Source of the DNA: an uncultured Nocardioides sp. | GTDB taxonomy: Bacteria; Actinomycetota; Actinomycetes; Propionibacteriales; Nocardioidaceae | Assembly (NCBI RefSeq): GCF_947488515.1 | Contig: NZ_CANKZF010000003.1 | Coordinates: 372,001-436,000 of the forward strand | DNA length: 64,000 nt | Reading direction: 5' to 3' | Part shown: positions 43,258 to 52,528 of the stretch, piece after piece | How the letters are laid out: each line of letters opens with the position of its first letter | Position numbering within the stretch: position 1 is the first letter of the stretch | The notes under the pieces: generated by a model | Databases searched by the model: none | What the model saw: the letters and a program-made list of their open reading frames with translations, nothing else | What the model was told of the DNA's origin: nothing | Program-made: the position numbers and the translations under genes

Positions 43258-44100
43258 ATGACAGGACGCGGCACATCGGCACTGGTCCTCGGCGGCGGTG
43301 GCATCACCGGGATCGCCTGGGAGCTCGGCATCCTCACCGGACTGGCCCGGGCCGGGGTCGACCTCACCGGGGCCGACATCGTCGTCGGCACCTCGGCCGG
43401 GTCGGTCGTGGGTGCCCAGGTGACCAACGGCCTGCCGCTGGAGGACCTGTACGCCGAGCAGCTCGAGCCCGCCGACGCCGAGATCGGCGGCCGGCTGTCC
43501 CGCATCGCCGCGCTCAGGCTCGTCCCGCCCTACGTGCTGCCCGGCAGCGGCCGCGACAAGCTGGCCCGCGTCGGTCGGGTGGCCCACGCGTCCCACGCCC
43601 CCGGCAGCGTCGACCGCGAGGGCGTGATCCGCTCGAGGCTCCCGGTGCGCGACTGGCCCGACCGCGACCTGCGCATCACGGCCGTCGACGCCACCAGCGG
43701 CGAGTTCACCGTGTTCGGCCCGGACTCCGGGGTCGACCTGGTCGCGGCCGTCGCGGCCAGCTGTGCGGTCCCCACGGTGTGGCCGCCCGTCGAGATCGGC
43801 GGCCGCACCTACATGGACGGCGGGATGCGATCGACCGCCAACGTCGACGTCGCCGAGGGCGCTGAGCGGGTCGTCGTGCTCGCACCGCTCCCGCGGTCGG
43901 TGAGCAGGAAGACGTCCATCCGCACCCAGGTCGAGCGCGTCGGGCCGCGTGCCTGGTCGGTGGTGACGCCGGACGCCGACGCGTTGGCCACCTTCGGCCG
44001 CAACCTGCTCGACCCCGCGAAGCGCGCCGTCGCGGCCGAGGCCGGGCTCCGCCAGGCCCGCGACCTGGTCGACCAGGTCGGGCCGGTCTGGTCCGCCTGA
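43258..44100 (+). CDS. Patatin-like phospholipase
   Basis: This 280-residue protein is a patatin-type serine hydrolase. The oxyanion loop is LVLGGGGITG, the nucleophile elbow is GTSAGS, and the catalytic aspartate is in TYMDGGM. No signal peptide or membrane helix is seen, so it is probably cytoplasmic or membrane-associated. The substrate, probably a phospholipid or lysophospholipid, is inferred from the family. ATG 43258 follows a TACAACT stretch by six bases and could be a leaderless start. It is convergent with the 2658-residue gene and shares a strong hairpin with it. Confidence 0.92.
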   Translation: MTGRGTSALVLGGGGITGIAWELGILTGLARAGVDLTGADIVVGTSAGSVVGAQVTNGLPLEDLYAEQLEPADAEIGGRLSRIAALRLVPPYVLPGSGRDKLARVGRVAHASHAPGSVDREGVIRSRLPVRDWPDRDLRITAVDATSGEFTVFGPDSGVDLVAAVAASCAVPTVWPPVEIGGRTYMDGGMRSTANVDVAEGAERVVVLAPLPRSVSRKTSIRTQVERVGPRAWSVVTPDADALATFGRNLLDPAKRAVAAEAGLRQARDLVDQVGPVWSA

Positions 44101-44123
44101 GGTCGCGGGTGGCGCTGGACGCG

Positions 44124-44155
44124 CCAGCACCCGCCGGGTGTCCGGCGGGTGCTGG
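44124..44155. terminator. Shared terminator hairpin between convergent genes
   Basis: CCAGCACCCGCCGG and CCGGCGGGTGCTGG form a perfect 14-bp stem with a GTGT loop. It lies 23 bases after the patatin stop and 17 bases past the end of the opposite gene, so it can serve both directions. Confidence 0.8.
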
Positions 44156-44172
44156 TGGTGGGTGATGGTGCG

Positions 44173-47100
44173 TCAGCGAACGGTGATCCAGAAGCGGACG
44201 GTGCTCTTGTTGCCCGCCTCGTCCCGGACCTTCAGCACGACGCGGTGCCGACCCGGCATGAGCCGCTTCGCGGTCGCGACCATGACGCCCTTGCGGTTGA
44301 CCCGCACCTTCGCCGCGGCCCGACCGCCGAAGCGCACCGTGACGTCGCGCGCCCGGAGGTCGTCGTACCGGTCGCTGAGGCGCGCACGCACCGTGGGCGT
44401 CCGGTCCTTGGTCGCCTGGGGACCCTTCAGCACCTTGACCGTGGGCTTGCCCCGGTCGACGGTCCAGGTCTGCACCGCCGGGCTGGCGTCGGTGTTGCCT
44501 GCCTTGTCCGTGGCCCGGACCCGCAGCTCGTGCTCGCCCTGCCCGAGCTTGTTGAACGTCGCCGGGGAGCTGCACGCCGCCCACGCCCCGCCGTCCAGGC
44601 TGCACTCGAAGGTGCTGCCGGGCTCGGAGGAGGTGAAGGTGAACGTCGCTGCCGGACCTCGCCCCTGGCCCTTCGGGCCGTCGGTGATGGTGGTCTCGGG
44701 AGCGGTGGTGTCACCAGGAGCCGGCTTGGCCTTGACCGTGACGGTCACCTTGCCCTCACCGGCGGCGACCTCGTCGCTGCCGGCGTAGGCCGCGGTGAAC
44801 TCCACCGTGCCGGGCTCCGTGAACGGACCGACCGTGAAGGTCGCGGTGCCGTCCTCGAGCGCGGTGGGCCCGTAGGACCTCCCGCCACCGGTGAGGGTGA
44901 CCTCGCCGGTCGGGGTGGCCCCGTCGGCCTTCACGTCGACCGACACCCGAGTGGTGTCACCCACGGTGACCTCGGACGGCGTCGCCGTGGCCGTGACCGT
45001 CGAGGTGACGGGGTCGGTCGGGTCGGTCGGGTCGTCGCCGGTGACGACGACCTCGACCGTGTCGGTGACCTCGTCGGTGCCGCCCTGCCTGCTCACCGTG
45101 ACCGTGGCCTCGTAGGTGCCGGTCTCGGTGTAGGTGTGGGTCGGGTCGGCCCCCTCGCCCTGCTCGCCGTCACCGAAGTCCCAGGCGTAGGTGAGCCCGT
45201 CGACGCTCGGGTCGAGGTCGACGCACCCGATCCGCTTGGCCGGGTTGTCCGGGTCGTGGATCACGATGGCCATCGCCTTGGAGCCGGCGCGCTGGTCGCT
45301 GGTGACGACCACCTCGCCGCTGGTGCCGTCGGCCTTGCTGGTGAACGGCAGCCAGATCTCGTTCTCCTCCGAGAACGGCAGGTCGGTGTCGAAGCGGAAG
45401 TGCGCCCCGCCGTTGCCGTTGGCGCACGACTGCTCGTGGACGTGGACCATGTGCGCAGCGGCCGGCTTGAGGCCGGTGACGTCGAGCGTGGTCACGGTGG
45501 TGTCGCGCGAGCGGACCATCGATGCGGTGCCCGTGAGGTCCGGGTAGGTGGCCGCGCCGTCGGCGAAGGCGCTGAGCTCGCCCTCGGTGGTGACCACCGT
45601 GGAGAAGTCGACCTCCAGTGGTGCGTCACCGGTGTCCGGCGTGGCCGTCGCGTCGACCTCGGGCAGTGCGTCGACGCTGATCTCGACGCTGTCGCTGCCC
45701 GTGTTGCCGTCGGGATCGGTCACGGTCAGCGTGGCGGTGTAGCTGCCCGAGGCCGTGTAGACGTGGTTCAGCGGCGGCTTCGGACCCGTGTACGTCGTCC
45801 CGTCGCCGAAGTCCCACGTGTAGCTGAGCGGGCCGCCCTGGTCGTCCATCGCGCTGATGTCGAACGCGACCGGCAGGGGAGCGGGACCGCTGGTGGGCGT
45901 CGCCTCGATGGAGACCCGCGGCGCCACACCGGTGACAGCGATCTCGAACTCGTCCTCGTAGGTGCCGCCCTTGCCGTCGCTCACGGTCAGGGTCGCGGTG
46001 TACCGGCCGGGCTCGGCGTACGTCACGTGGGCGTGCGACGACGTCGACTGGTCGGAGGGCCCGTCGCCCTGGCCGAAGTCCCACAGGTAGGTCAACGCGT
46101 CACCGTCGGGGTCGCTGGCGCGCGCCTCGAAGTGGACGTAGAGCGGCGCGGGGCCGGTGCGCGGCGAGACGAAGGGCTGCGCCGTCGGCGGCTGGTTGTC
46201 CGCCTCGGGCTCCTCGACCACCACGGTGCCGCGCATGGTGGCGCCGTGGATGCTGCACCAGTACTCGTAGGTGCCGGGCTTGGTGAAGGTGTAGCGGATC
46301 GGGTCGCCGTTGGGTCCGCGGTACTCCTGGAGGGCGGGGTCCCACGTGTCGGCGCTGTCGAGGGAGGTCAGGTCGTGGCCCATCGTGGCCCGGTCGAACT
46401 GCCACTCGACCGTGTCACCGACCTCGATCGTGACGGTCGACGTGCCGTTGTCCTCGGACACCCACTGGTTGTTGGTGGCGGAGTCGACGGCGTCGACGAC
46501 CCACGTACGTCCCTCGGCGGGCTCCTCGACGACGACCTCGAGCGTGTCCTCGCCGGTCTTGCCCTCGGGGTCGGTGACCGTCACCGTGGCCGTGTAGGTG
46601 CCCGGCTCGGTGTAGGTCCAGCTCGCGTCGGCGGTGTCGGCGGTGTCGTCCTGCGTGCCGCCCACGCCGAAGTCCCACGCGTAGGTGAGCGCGCCACCCT
46701 CGGGGTCGGTGCCCTCGGCGCTGAACTCGACGTCCAGCGGTGCGGTGCCGGAGGTGGGCTCGGCCGCCGCGGTCACGCTCGGCGCCTCGCCCTGCTCGAC
46801 GCCGGACCAGCGGAAGAAGTCGAAGTCGGCGACCGGGTCGCCCGGCGCACCGCCCTTCAGCGCCATCACTCCGACGCGCGGGTTGGTGATCCCGGCCAGG
46901 GTGCGCGGGTCACCCACCTGCGTGAACGCCTCGCCGTCGGTCGAGTACCACCCGCGCAGCTGGGAGCCGTCGGAGGTGAACCGCAGCCAGAAGGTGGTGG
47001 GGAAGTCGCCGGGCAGGAACGGCCCGTCGAAGCTGCCGCCGCCGGTGTTCCAGTTGCCGGTGAACTCGAAGTCGTTGTTGCTCGGGCTCGACGACTTGAG

Positions 47101-50100
47101 GAACTCGATCCACTCGTTGCCGTTGCCCTTGTCGACGAACGTCAGCTTCGCGAAACCGGAGCCGCCGCTGCCGGCGACCACGAGCCCGGCCTGCTGGCCT
47201 GCCTCGGTCGGGTCCCAGGTGAGCTTGGTCGTCGCCGTCCAGGCGCCGTCGGGTGCGTCCTGCGTGATGACGTTGGCGGTGTCGTTGTACTCACCGGGAC
47301 GGGCGGTCAGGTGCAGCGCACCGTCGGAGACGTCGTACGCCGTCTCGTCGGGGCGGCGGACCGTCCAGTGGCAGTTGTCGAGCAGCTCGGAGTCGTTGAA
47401 CTCGTCGGAGCGCTCCGGCTGCTCGCACGGCGGGGCCGGCTCCTCGCCCCGGACGCCGGAGACCGCGAAGACGTGGAGCTTCGGGTCGGCCGGGAGGGTC
47501 AGGGTGTCGGGCTGCTTGCCGGCCTCGAGCGGGATCCGCTGGGTGAAGATCATGACCCGCGGCGAGGTGTCGCCGCCGCCGTTGTGGCGGTAGGGCATGT
47601 CGATGGCGATCTCCTCGCCGAACTTCGGGGTCACGGCCCAGTCGGTGAACCGCAGGGGCACCTGGACGGTGGAGCCGTCGTTGTAGGCGAGGGTGGCCTC
47701 CTTCTGCACGTCACCGTTGTGGGCCGTGGCGAGGATGCTCAGCTCGTCGTAGGTGCCGGTCGGAAGGGTGACCACCTGGCCGTCGGACTCGACGTTGTTC
47801 AGCTGCCCGTCGGCCGGGCTGCCGAAGTCGTAGTCCACGCCGTTGATCCGGACCGGACCGCCGTTCTGCTGGACGGCCTGGGGGAGGAGCTCCGCGGCGA
47901 AGGTCCAGCCGCCGCCGTCGAAGTTGCCGTCACCGGGGTTGGCGTCGGTGGAGATGCCGTCGTTGTTGAACAGCTCCGACAGGTCGGCCACCGGGCGGCA
48001 CTCGCCGTCGGCGAGCACCTCGATGCGCACCGAGCTGGTGCCGGTGTTGCCGTCGGGGTCGGTCGCGGTGACGGTCGCGGTGTACTCGCCCGCCGCCGTG
48101 TAGGTCCAGGTCGGCGACTTCTCCGTGGAGGTGTCGTCGCCCGTGCCGTCCACACCGAAGTCCCAGGCCCAGGTCACGGCCTGCTCCTGCGGGTCCGTCG
48201 CGGAGGCGTCGAAGTCGACCTCCAGCGGCAGCACGCCGCACCGCGGGGTCGCGGTCGCGGTGGCGACCGGGTCGACGAGGACGGTGATCTCCTCGGTCGT
48301 GCGGGTCACTCCGCGGTTGCCGTCGGCGTCGACGGGCGTCACCTCGGCGGTGAACGTGCCGCCCTCGGTGTAGGTGTGCGAGACCGTGCCGGGGGCACCG
48401 GTGACGGGGTCGGACCCGTCGCCGAAGTCCCAGTCGTAGGTGATCGCGTCGTCCTGCCGGTCGATGCCCTCGGCGGTGAAGTCCACCTCGAGGGGTGCGG
48501 CGCCACGGACCGGGTCGGCCGTCAGCTCGTTGACGAACGGCTCCTGGACCTCGAGCTCGCGGACCTGGATGTTGCGGAAGCTGACCTTGTCGGCGTCACC
48601 GTGGTTCTGCAGGCCGATGTAGCCGTCGGTGCCGCGGGTGCCGTCGGAGGTGTACTCGTTCACCACCTGGCCGTTGAGCGTCATCGTGTAGGTCTGGCCC
48701 TCGACGGTGATCTCGTAGTCGTTCCACTCGCCGATCGGCTTGGCGTTGCGCGCGTCCTCGCGGTCGAAGTTGTAGACCGAGCCGGTCTTCTGCGGCTCGT
48801 CGTTGGGCTGACCCTCCTTGATCTGGATCTCGTGGCCGTTGTCGACGGCGACGAAGGGGTCGTTGCCCGGGTCGGGGAAGCGGGTGAAGACGCCGGAGTT
48901 GTCGCCGTCGTCGGAGAGCTTGAACTGCAGCTTGACGGTGTAGTCCTCGAAGGTCCGCTCGGAGAACCAGAACAGCCCGAGGCCGCCGAAGCTGGTGAGC
49001 TCGCAGTTCTCGACGGTGAAGCCGCCGGGGCCGGACTGCTTCCAGCCGGACACGTCGGTGCCGTCGAAGAGCAGCTCGTAGCCCTCGTCGGGGGTCGGCG
49101 CGGTCGCACAGGGCTGGCGCACGGTGACGTCGACGGCCCGGCTGGTCGACTTGCCGGTCTCGTCCTCCACGGTCAGCGTGGCGGTGTAGGTGCCCGGCTC
49201 GGGGTAGGTCCACGTGGCCGAGGCCGTGGTCGCGGTGTCGTCGTCCGTGCCGTCGACGCCGAAGTCCCAGGCGTAGGTGATGTCGTCGCCGTCGGGGTCG
49301 TTGGCCTCGGCGGTGAAGTCGACCTCGAGCGGCGCCAGGCCGTCGGCCGGGGTGGCGGTGGCCGACGTGATGACGGGCGAGGTGTTGCCGGCGACGCCCT
49401 TGCCCGAGACGGAGAACTCGTCGAAGTTCATCTCGCCGTTGCCGGCGTACACGAAGTAGAGCGGGCGTCCGCCGGCGTCGGCGTCGCGAGCGGTGATCGC
49501 GGCGCTGACCGTCTTGTAGAAGTACTGGCCCTGCGTCCCGCCGTCCAGCGGCACGGTCGCCACGACCGGTCCATTCGCGGCACCCGCGCGCACCTGGATC
49601 GTGGCGCCCGCCTGCGGTCCACCGGAGTAGCGGATCGACACGTCGGTCATGTTGGACAGGCTCATCGGGTCGAACATCACCCAGTCGCCGTTGCCCATGC
49701 CGGTGATCAGGCCGCCGCCACCGGGTCGCGTGCCGGACTTGTCGTCGTAGCCGGTGTAGCCGACGCCCTGCCGGTTGGTCGCGTGCTCCGCCTGGCGCAG
49801 CTTGGGCTGGAGGATGACGGTGTCGCTGCCCTGCAGCGACGCGTTGGCGCCGCCGTTGGCGCCACCGTCGCGGTAGGTCGCGATGAGGACGCCGTACGTG
49901 TTGGCGTCGGGACCGTGGTCGGCCGAGGCAGCGGTGCGGATCGTGCCCTCGCAGCCGTTGACCGACAGGTTCGGGTGGACGTGGATGTCGTGCCCGAGAC
50001 CCTCCTGGACCACGACCTCCCGGCAGTCGACCGTCTCCTCGGCGTCCTGCACGTCGACGACGAACGGGATGTCGTCGCCGGAGGAGTAGAAGCCGCCGTC

Positions 50101-52149
50101 GACCGGGAGCTCGATGCTGACCTTCGGCGCGGTGTTGCCCACGTTGACCACGACCTGCGAGGTCGCGGACTTGCCGGTCGAGTCGGTGACGGTGAGCACC
50201 ACGGTGTAGTCGCCGACGGAGTCGTAGGAGTACGACGGGTTGGCGTCGGTGGAGTCGGTCTGGCCGTCGCCGTCGAGGTCCCACGCGTAGGTGACGTCGT
50301 CACCGTCGGGGTCGCTCGTGCCGTTGCTGCTGAACTGGACGGCGAGCGGGGCCGGGCCCTCGGTCACGTCAGCGCTCGCGCGGGCGACCGGCGCCGAGCC
50401 GTTGATGGCGTAGTCGATGCGCACGAGCTTGGTCTGCGGGGATCCGGAGAAGAAGCCGGTGCCGTACTCCAGGACGTACATCGAGCCGTCGGGACCGAAC
50501 TCCATGTCGCCGGGCGCCACGAAGCCGCTCATGAAGTCGTTGATGGAGGCGATGTTGCCCTCGGCATCCATCCGCACCTCCTTGATCCAGCCGCGGCTCA
50601 TCTCCGTCATGAAGTAGGAGCCCTCGTAGTACGCCGGGAAGGCGGTGTCCTTGGCCGCGGTGTTCTGTGACTGCCGGTAGACCTGGCCGCCGGTCGGGGT
50701 GGCGCCCTGGACGGCGGGGTACTTGTAGGGGGCGACGTCGGAGTAGGGGATCCAGGCGTCGGTCATCGGGGGCAGCGTCTGCAGCCCGGAGCTGTTGGGC
50801 GAGTCGTTGACGCCGGCCATCTCCTGCGGGTCGTTGCAGGGGAAGCGCTTGGGGGTGCCGTCGGGGTTGGTGCGGTAGCGGTTGGCCACGAAGTCCCAGT
50901 CGACGTAGGCGCCGCCGAAGTCCATCTTGGTGAGGTCGTCGCCGACCTCGCCACCGCAGTAGGGCCAGCCGCCGTTCATCGGGACCTCGGTGCGGTTGAA
51001 CTCCTCGAAGTGGCGGGGCCCGCGGTTGGGGCTGTTCACGCGCGAGTCCGGGCCGACCTCGCCCCAGTAGAGGGCGTCGGTGTCGGCGTCGACGCCGAGC
51101 CGGTAGGGGTTGCGCAGGCCCATCACGTAGATCTCGGGCCGCGTCTTCGCCGCGTCGGCGTCGGGGTAGAGCGCGGACGGGTAGGCGCCGCCCTCGCCGA
51201 ACAGGTTGCCCTCGGGGATGTCGTACGAGATGCCGTCCCCGGCGGTCGGGTTCACGTCGCCGGCGTCGTCGTTGCGGGGGATGACGCGCAGGATCTTGCC
51301 GCGCAGGTCGTTGGTGTTGGCCGAGGACTTCTGCGCGTCGTAGTCGGAGCGTCCGGTCCGCTCGTCGTGGGGGGAGTAGCCGTCGTTGTCGGAGGACGAG
51401 GTGTTGTCGCCCGTGGCGAGGTGCAGCACGCCGCCGTCGCCGAACTGGACCGAGCCGGCGGAGTGGCAGCAGACGTTGCGCTGGGTGCCGACCTCCAGGA
51501 TGACCTTCTCCGACGCCTTGTCGACGAAGGTCTCGCCGCCCGCGTTGGTCTCGACGGTGAGGCGGGACAGCCGGTTGGCGTTGTGCGAGGCGGGCAGCGG
51601 TGCGTAGTAGACGTAGATCCAGCCGTTGTCGGCGAAGTCGGGGTCGACGGTGATGCCGAGGCCACCGTCCTCCAGGCCGCTCCACACCCCGAGGCTGGGG
51701 TTGTTCATGACGATCTCGATGCTGCCGTCGGCGGGGTCGTACATCGAGATGTCGCCGGCGCGGGTGATGAAGAAGACCCGCCCGTCCGGGGCGACCGTCA
51801 GCTCCATGACCTCACCGAGGCCGGTGCCCTGACCGAGGACGACCTTCTGGAACTTCGACAGGTCCGGCGGGTCGTCGGCGGCAGCCGCTGCCGTCGTGCC
51901 CGCGGCCGCTTTGGCGGCGGGGGCCTTCGACTCGGCCTTCGACTCGGCCTTCGACTCGGCCTTCGACTCGGCCTTCGACTCGGCCTTCGACTCGGCCTTC
52001 ACCGGGTCCGTCGCGGCCCCGGACGTGGTCCGGTCCGGCACGGGATCGGGCACGCCGGCCACCACCGGGGCGCTCAGCCCGAGGGCGAGCCCCAGGGCGG
52101 TCACCAGGGCGAGCAGCGAGACGAGGATCTGACGAGACCGCACAGGCAT
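44173..52149 (-). CDS. Giant secreted multidomain protein: dehydrogenase-like propeller, PKD repeats, CBM6, DUF1080, cupredoxin and SOD-like domains
   Basis: 2658 residues. A signal peptide (about 1-31) is followed by six KAES repeats. In order: glucose/sorbosone dehydrogenase-like propeller (about 110-585), PKD (590-675), CBM6-like module (780-915), PKD, DUF1080 (1015-1200; LLFDGTDVSGWK), two PKD, a galactose-binding-like region, a DUF1349-like lectin fold (about 1550-1750), PKD, cupredoxin (about 1883-1980; MGHDL then YWCSIHGATMRG, an H/C/H/M ligand set), two PKD, a Cu/Zn-SOD-like domain (2183-2320; HVHEQSC, GGAHF, IVIHDPD, RIGC), PKD remnant and Ig-like modules. PKD cores show AFDISA-like and TYTWDFGDG patterns. 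No sortase signal or C-terminal membrane helix. A strong promoter lies upstream. Role: probably extracellular sugar or polymer oxidation or hydrolysis, inferred from modules. Confidence 0.88.
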   Translation of the reverse strand: MPVRSRQILVSLLALVTALGLALGLSAPVVAGVPDPVPDRTTSGAATDPVKAESKAESKAESKAESKAESKAESKAPAAKAAAGTTAAAAADDPPDLSKFQKVVLGQGTGLGEVMELTVAPDGRVFFITRAGDISMYDPADGSIEIVMNNPSLGVWSGLEDGGLGITVDPDFADNGWIYVYYAPLPASHNANRLSRLTVETNAGGETFVDKASEKVILEVGTQRNVCCHSAGSVQFGDGGVLHLATGDNTSSSDNDGYSPHDERTGRSDYDAQKSSANTNDLRGKILRVIPRNDDAGDVNPTAGDGISYDIPEGNLFGEGGAYPSALYPDADAAKTRPEIYVMGLRNPYRLGVDADTDALYWGEVGPDSRVNSPNRGPRHFEEFNRTEVPMNGGWPYCGGEVGDDLTKMDFGGAYVDWDFVANRYRTNPDGTPKRFPCNDPQEMAGVNDSPNSSGLQTLPPMTDAWIPYSDVAPYKYPAVQGATPTGGQVYRQSQNTAAKDTAFPAYYEGSYFMTEMSRGWIKEVRMDAEGNIASINDFMSGFVAPGDMEFGPDGSMYVLEYGTGFFSGSPQTKLVRIDYAINGSAPVARASADVTEGPAPLAVQFSSNGTSDPDGDDVTYAWDLDGDGQTDSTDANPSYSYDSVGDYTVVLTVTDSTGKSATSQVVVNVGNTAPKVSIELPVDGGFYSSGDDIPFVVDVQDAEETVDCREVVVQEGLGHDIHVHPNLSVNGCEGTIRTAASADHGPDANTYGVLIATYRDGGANGGANASLQGSDTVILQPKLRQAEHATNRQGVGYTGYDDKSGTRPGGGGLITGMGNGDWVMFDPMSLSNMTDVSIRYSGGPQAGATIQVRAGAANGPVVATVPLDGGTQGQYFYKTVSAAITARDADAGGRPLYFVYAGNGEMNFDEFSVSGKGVAGNTSPVITSATATPADGLAPLEVDFTAEANDPDGDDITYAWDFGVDGTDDDTATTASATWTYPEPGTYTATLTVEDETGKSTSRAVDVTVRQPCATAPTPDEGYELLFDGTDVSGWKQSGPGGFTVENCELTSFGGLGLFWFSERTFEDYTVKLQFKLSDDGDNSGVFTRFPDPGNDPFVAVDNGHEIQIKEGQPNDEPQKTGSVYNFDREDARNAKPIGEWNDYEITVEGQTYTMTLNGQVVNEYTSDGTRGTDGYIGLQNHGDADKVSFRNIQVRELEVQEPFVNELTADPVRGAAPLEVDFTAEGIDRQDDAITYDWDFGDGSDPVTGAPGTVSHTYTEGGTFTAEVTPVDADGNRGVTRTTEEITVLVDPVATATATPRCGVLPLEVDFDASATDPQEQAVTWAWDFGVDGTGDDTSTEKSPTWTYTAAGEYTATVTATDPDGNTGTSSVRIEVLADGECRPVADLSELFNNDGISTDANPGDGNFDGGGWTFAAELLPQAVQQNGGPVRINGVDYDFGSPADGQLNNVESDGQVVTLPTGTYDELSILATAHNGDVQKEATLAYNDGSTVQVPLRFTDWAVTPKFGEEIAIDMPYRHNGGGDTSPRVMIFTQRIPLEAGKQPDTLTLPADPKLHVFAVSGVRGEEPAPPCEQPERSDEFNDSELLDNCHWTVRRPDETAYDVSDGALHLTARPGEYNDTANVITQDAPDGAWTATTKLTWDPTEAGQQAGLVVAGSGGSGFAKLTFVDKGNGNEWIEFLKSSSPSNNDFEFTGNWNTGGGSFDGPFLPGDFPTTFWLRFTSDGSQLRGWYSTDGEAFTQVGDPRTLAGITNPRVGVMALKGGAPGDPVADFDFFRWSGVEQGEAPSVTAAAEPTSGTAPLDVEFSAEGTDPEGGALTYAWDFGVGGTQDDTADTADASWTYTEPGTYTATVTVTDPEGKTGEDTLEVVVEEPAEGRTWVVDAVDSATNNQWVSEDNGTSTVTIEVGDTVEWQFDRATMGHDLTSLDSADTWDPALQEYRGPNGDPIRYTFTKPGTYEYWCSIHGATMRGTVVVEEPEADNQPPTAQPFVSPRTGPAPLYVHFEARASDPDGDALTYLWDFGQGDGPSDQSTSSHAHVTYAEPGRYTATLTVSDGKGGTYEDEFEIAVTGVAPRVSIEATPTSGPAPLPVAFDISAMDDQGGPLSYTWDFGDGTTYTGPKPPLNHVYTASGSYTATLTVTDPDGNTGSDSVEISVDALPEVDATATPDTGDAPLEVDFSTVVTTEGELSAFADGAATYPDLTGTASMVRSRDTTVTTLDVTGLKPAAAHMVHVHEQSCANGNGGAHFRFDTDLPFSEENEIWLPFTSKADGTSGEVVVTSDQRAGSKAMAIVIHDPDNPAKRIGCVDLDPSVDGLTYAWDFGDGEQGEGADPTHTYTETGTYEATVTVSRQGGTDEVTDTVEVVVTGDDPTDPTDPVTSTVTATATPSEVTVGDTTRVSVDVKADGATPTGEVTLTGGGRSYGPTALEDGTATFTVGPFTEPGTVEFTAAYAGSDEVAAGEGKVTVTVKAKPAPGDTTAPETTITDGPKGQGRGPAATFTFTSSEPGSTFECSLDGGAWAACSSPATFNKLGQGEHELRVRATDKAGNTDASPAVQTWTVDRGKPTVKVLKGPQATKDRTPTVRARLSDRYDDLRARDVTVRFGGRAAAKVRVNRKGVMVATAKRLMPGRHRVVLKVRDEAGNKSTVRFWITVR
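51923..52000. repeat. 12-bp tandem repeat encoding (KAES)n in the giant gene
   Basis: The unit GCCTTCGACTCG (plus strand) is repeated six times plus half a unit, with no mismatches. It encodes a Lys-Ala-Glu-Ser linker just after the signal peptide of the 2658-residue protein. Because the array is exact, copy number is likely to vary among strains by slippage without shifting frame. Confidence 0.9.
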
Positions 52150-52213
52150 GACGTGCCTTCCACAACCGAGTTTGAGTGGGCGTCACCTGCCGGACGGCGG
52201 TGTGACTGGCATC

Positions 52214-52251
52214 ACGCTAGGTGGGACTTTTGTGTCAGGTCAAGCAAAAGT
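52214..52251 (-). promoter_or_regulatory. Promoter and overlapping operator of the giant gene
   Basis: On the minus strand TTGACC (52243-52238) and TAGCGT (52219-52214) are separated by 18 bases, a good -35/-10 pair that puts the start point near 52207. The inverted repeat ACTTTTG (arms 52226-52232 and 52245-52251, 12 bases between) straddles the -35 box, so a repressor could block it. GGAAGG at 52156-52161 precedes the ATG. The region is unusually A/T rich for this window. Confidence 0.6.
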
Positions 52252-52275
52252 TGATTTGCGCTCGTCGAAACGTGC

Positions 52276-52434
52276 TCAGGAACGCGGGACGAGGTGGTGA
52301 CGCTCCTCGATCGGGCCGAGGTCGTCGATGGGGTGGGTGGTGGAGGCGGGGCCGGCGAACCGGTCGTGGCGGGCGTAGCTGACCAGCAGTGCGATCGCGG
52401 TGGCCAGGACCAGGAGGGAGATGAAAGTGTTCAT
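52276..52434 (-). CDS. 52-residue membrane miniprotein, function unknown
   Basis: The frame begins MNTFISLLVLATAIALLVS, one clear membrane helix (residues 4-19), followed by a basic YARHDRF stretch and a tail with three histidines (ERHHLVPRS end, plus TTHP). ATG 52434 and TGA 52278-52276 bound it. The codons have the high third-position GC of real genes. No strong ribosome site is seen, only GATTAC upstream. It is divergent from the AraC-type regulator gene and a perfect 22-bp palindrome lies 25 bases before its start. The giant gene begins 126 bases past its stop and runs in the same direction. I do not recognise the family. Confidence 0.62.
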   Translation of the reverse strand: MNTFISLLVLATAIALLVSYARHDRFAGPASTTHPIDDLGPIEERHHLVPRS

Positions 52435-52458
52435 GGCAGTAATCATCCGCTCGCTGAG

Positions 52459-52518
52459 TTCCTGCCACCAGTGGCAGGAACGCCAGTATCAGTTGATTTC
52501 CTGCCACTACCCGTGGCA
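52459..52518. promoter_or_regulatory. Two palindromic operators between the miniprotein and the AraC-type regulator
   Basis: Arms TTCCTGCCAC and GTGGCAGGAA (52459-52480) form a perfect dyad with a two-base centre. A second, looser copy has TGCCAC (52502-52507) and GTGGCA (52513-52518) with a five-base centre, preceded by the same TTCC stretch. The first lies 25 bases upstream of the miniprotein start and the second ten bases upstream of the regulator start. Both look like sites of the regulator itself, which would then control both genes. Confidence 0.65.
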
Positions 52519-52528
52519 CGCTGCTGGC

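Noticed and set aside
44149..50670. A very long plus-strand frame opposite the giant secreted gene
   Set aside because: Its translation has no domains and the biased composition of a complement frame. The minus strand encodes a signal peptide and many recognised modules.
51923..52000. A CRISPR-like repeat array
   Set aside because: The 12-bp units have no spacers and lie in frame in a coding region.
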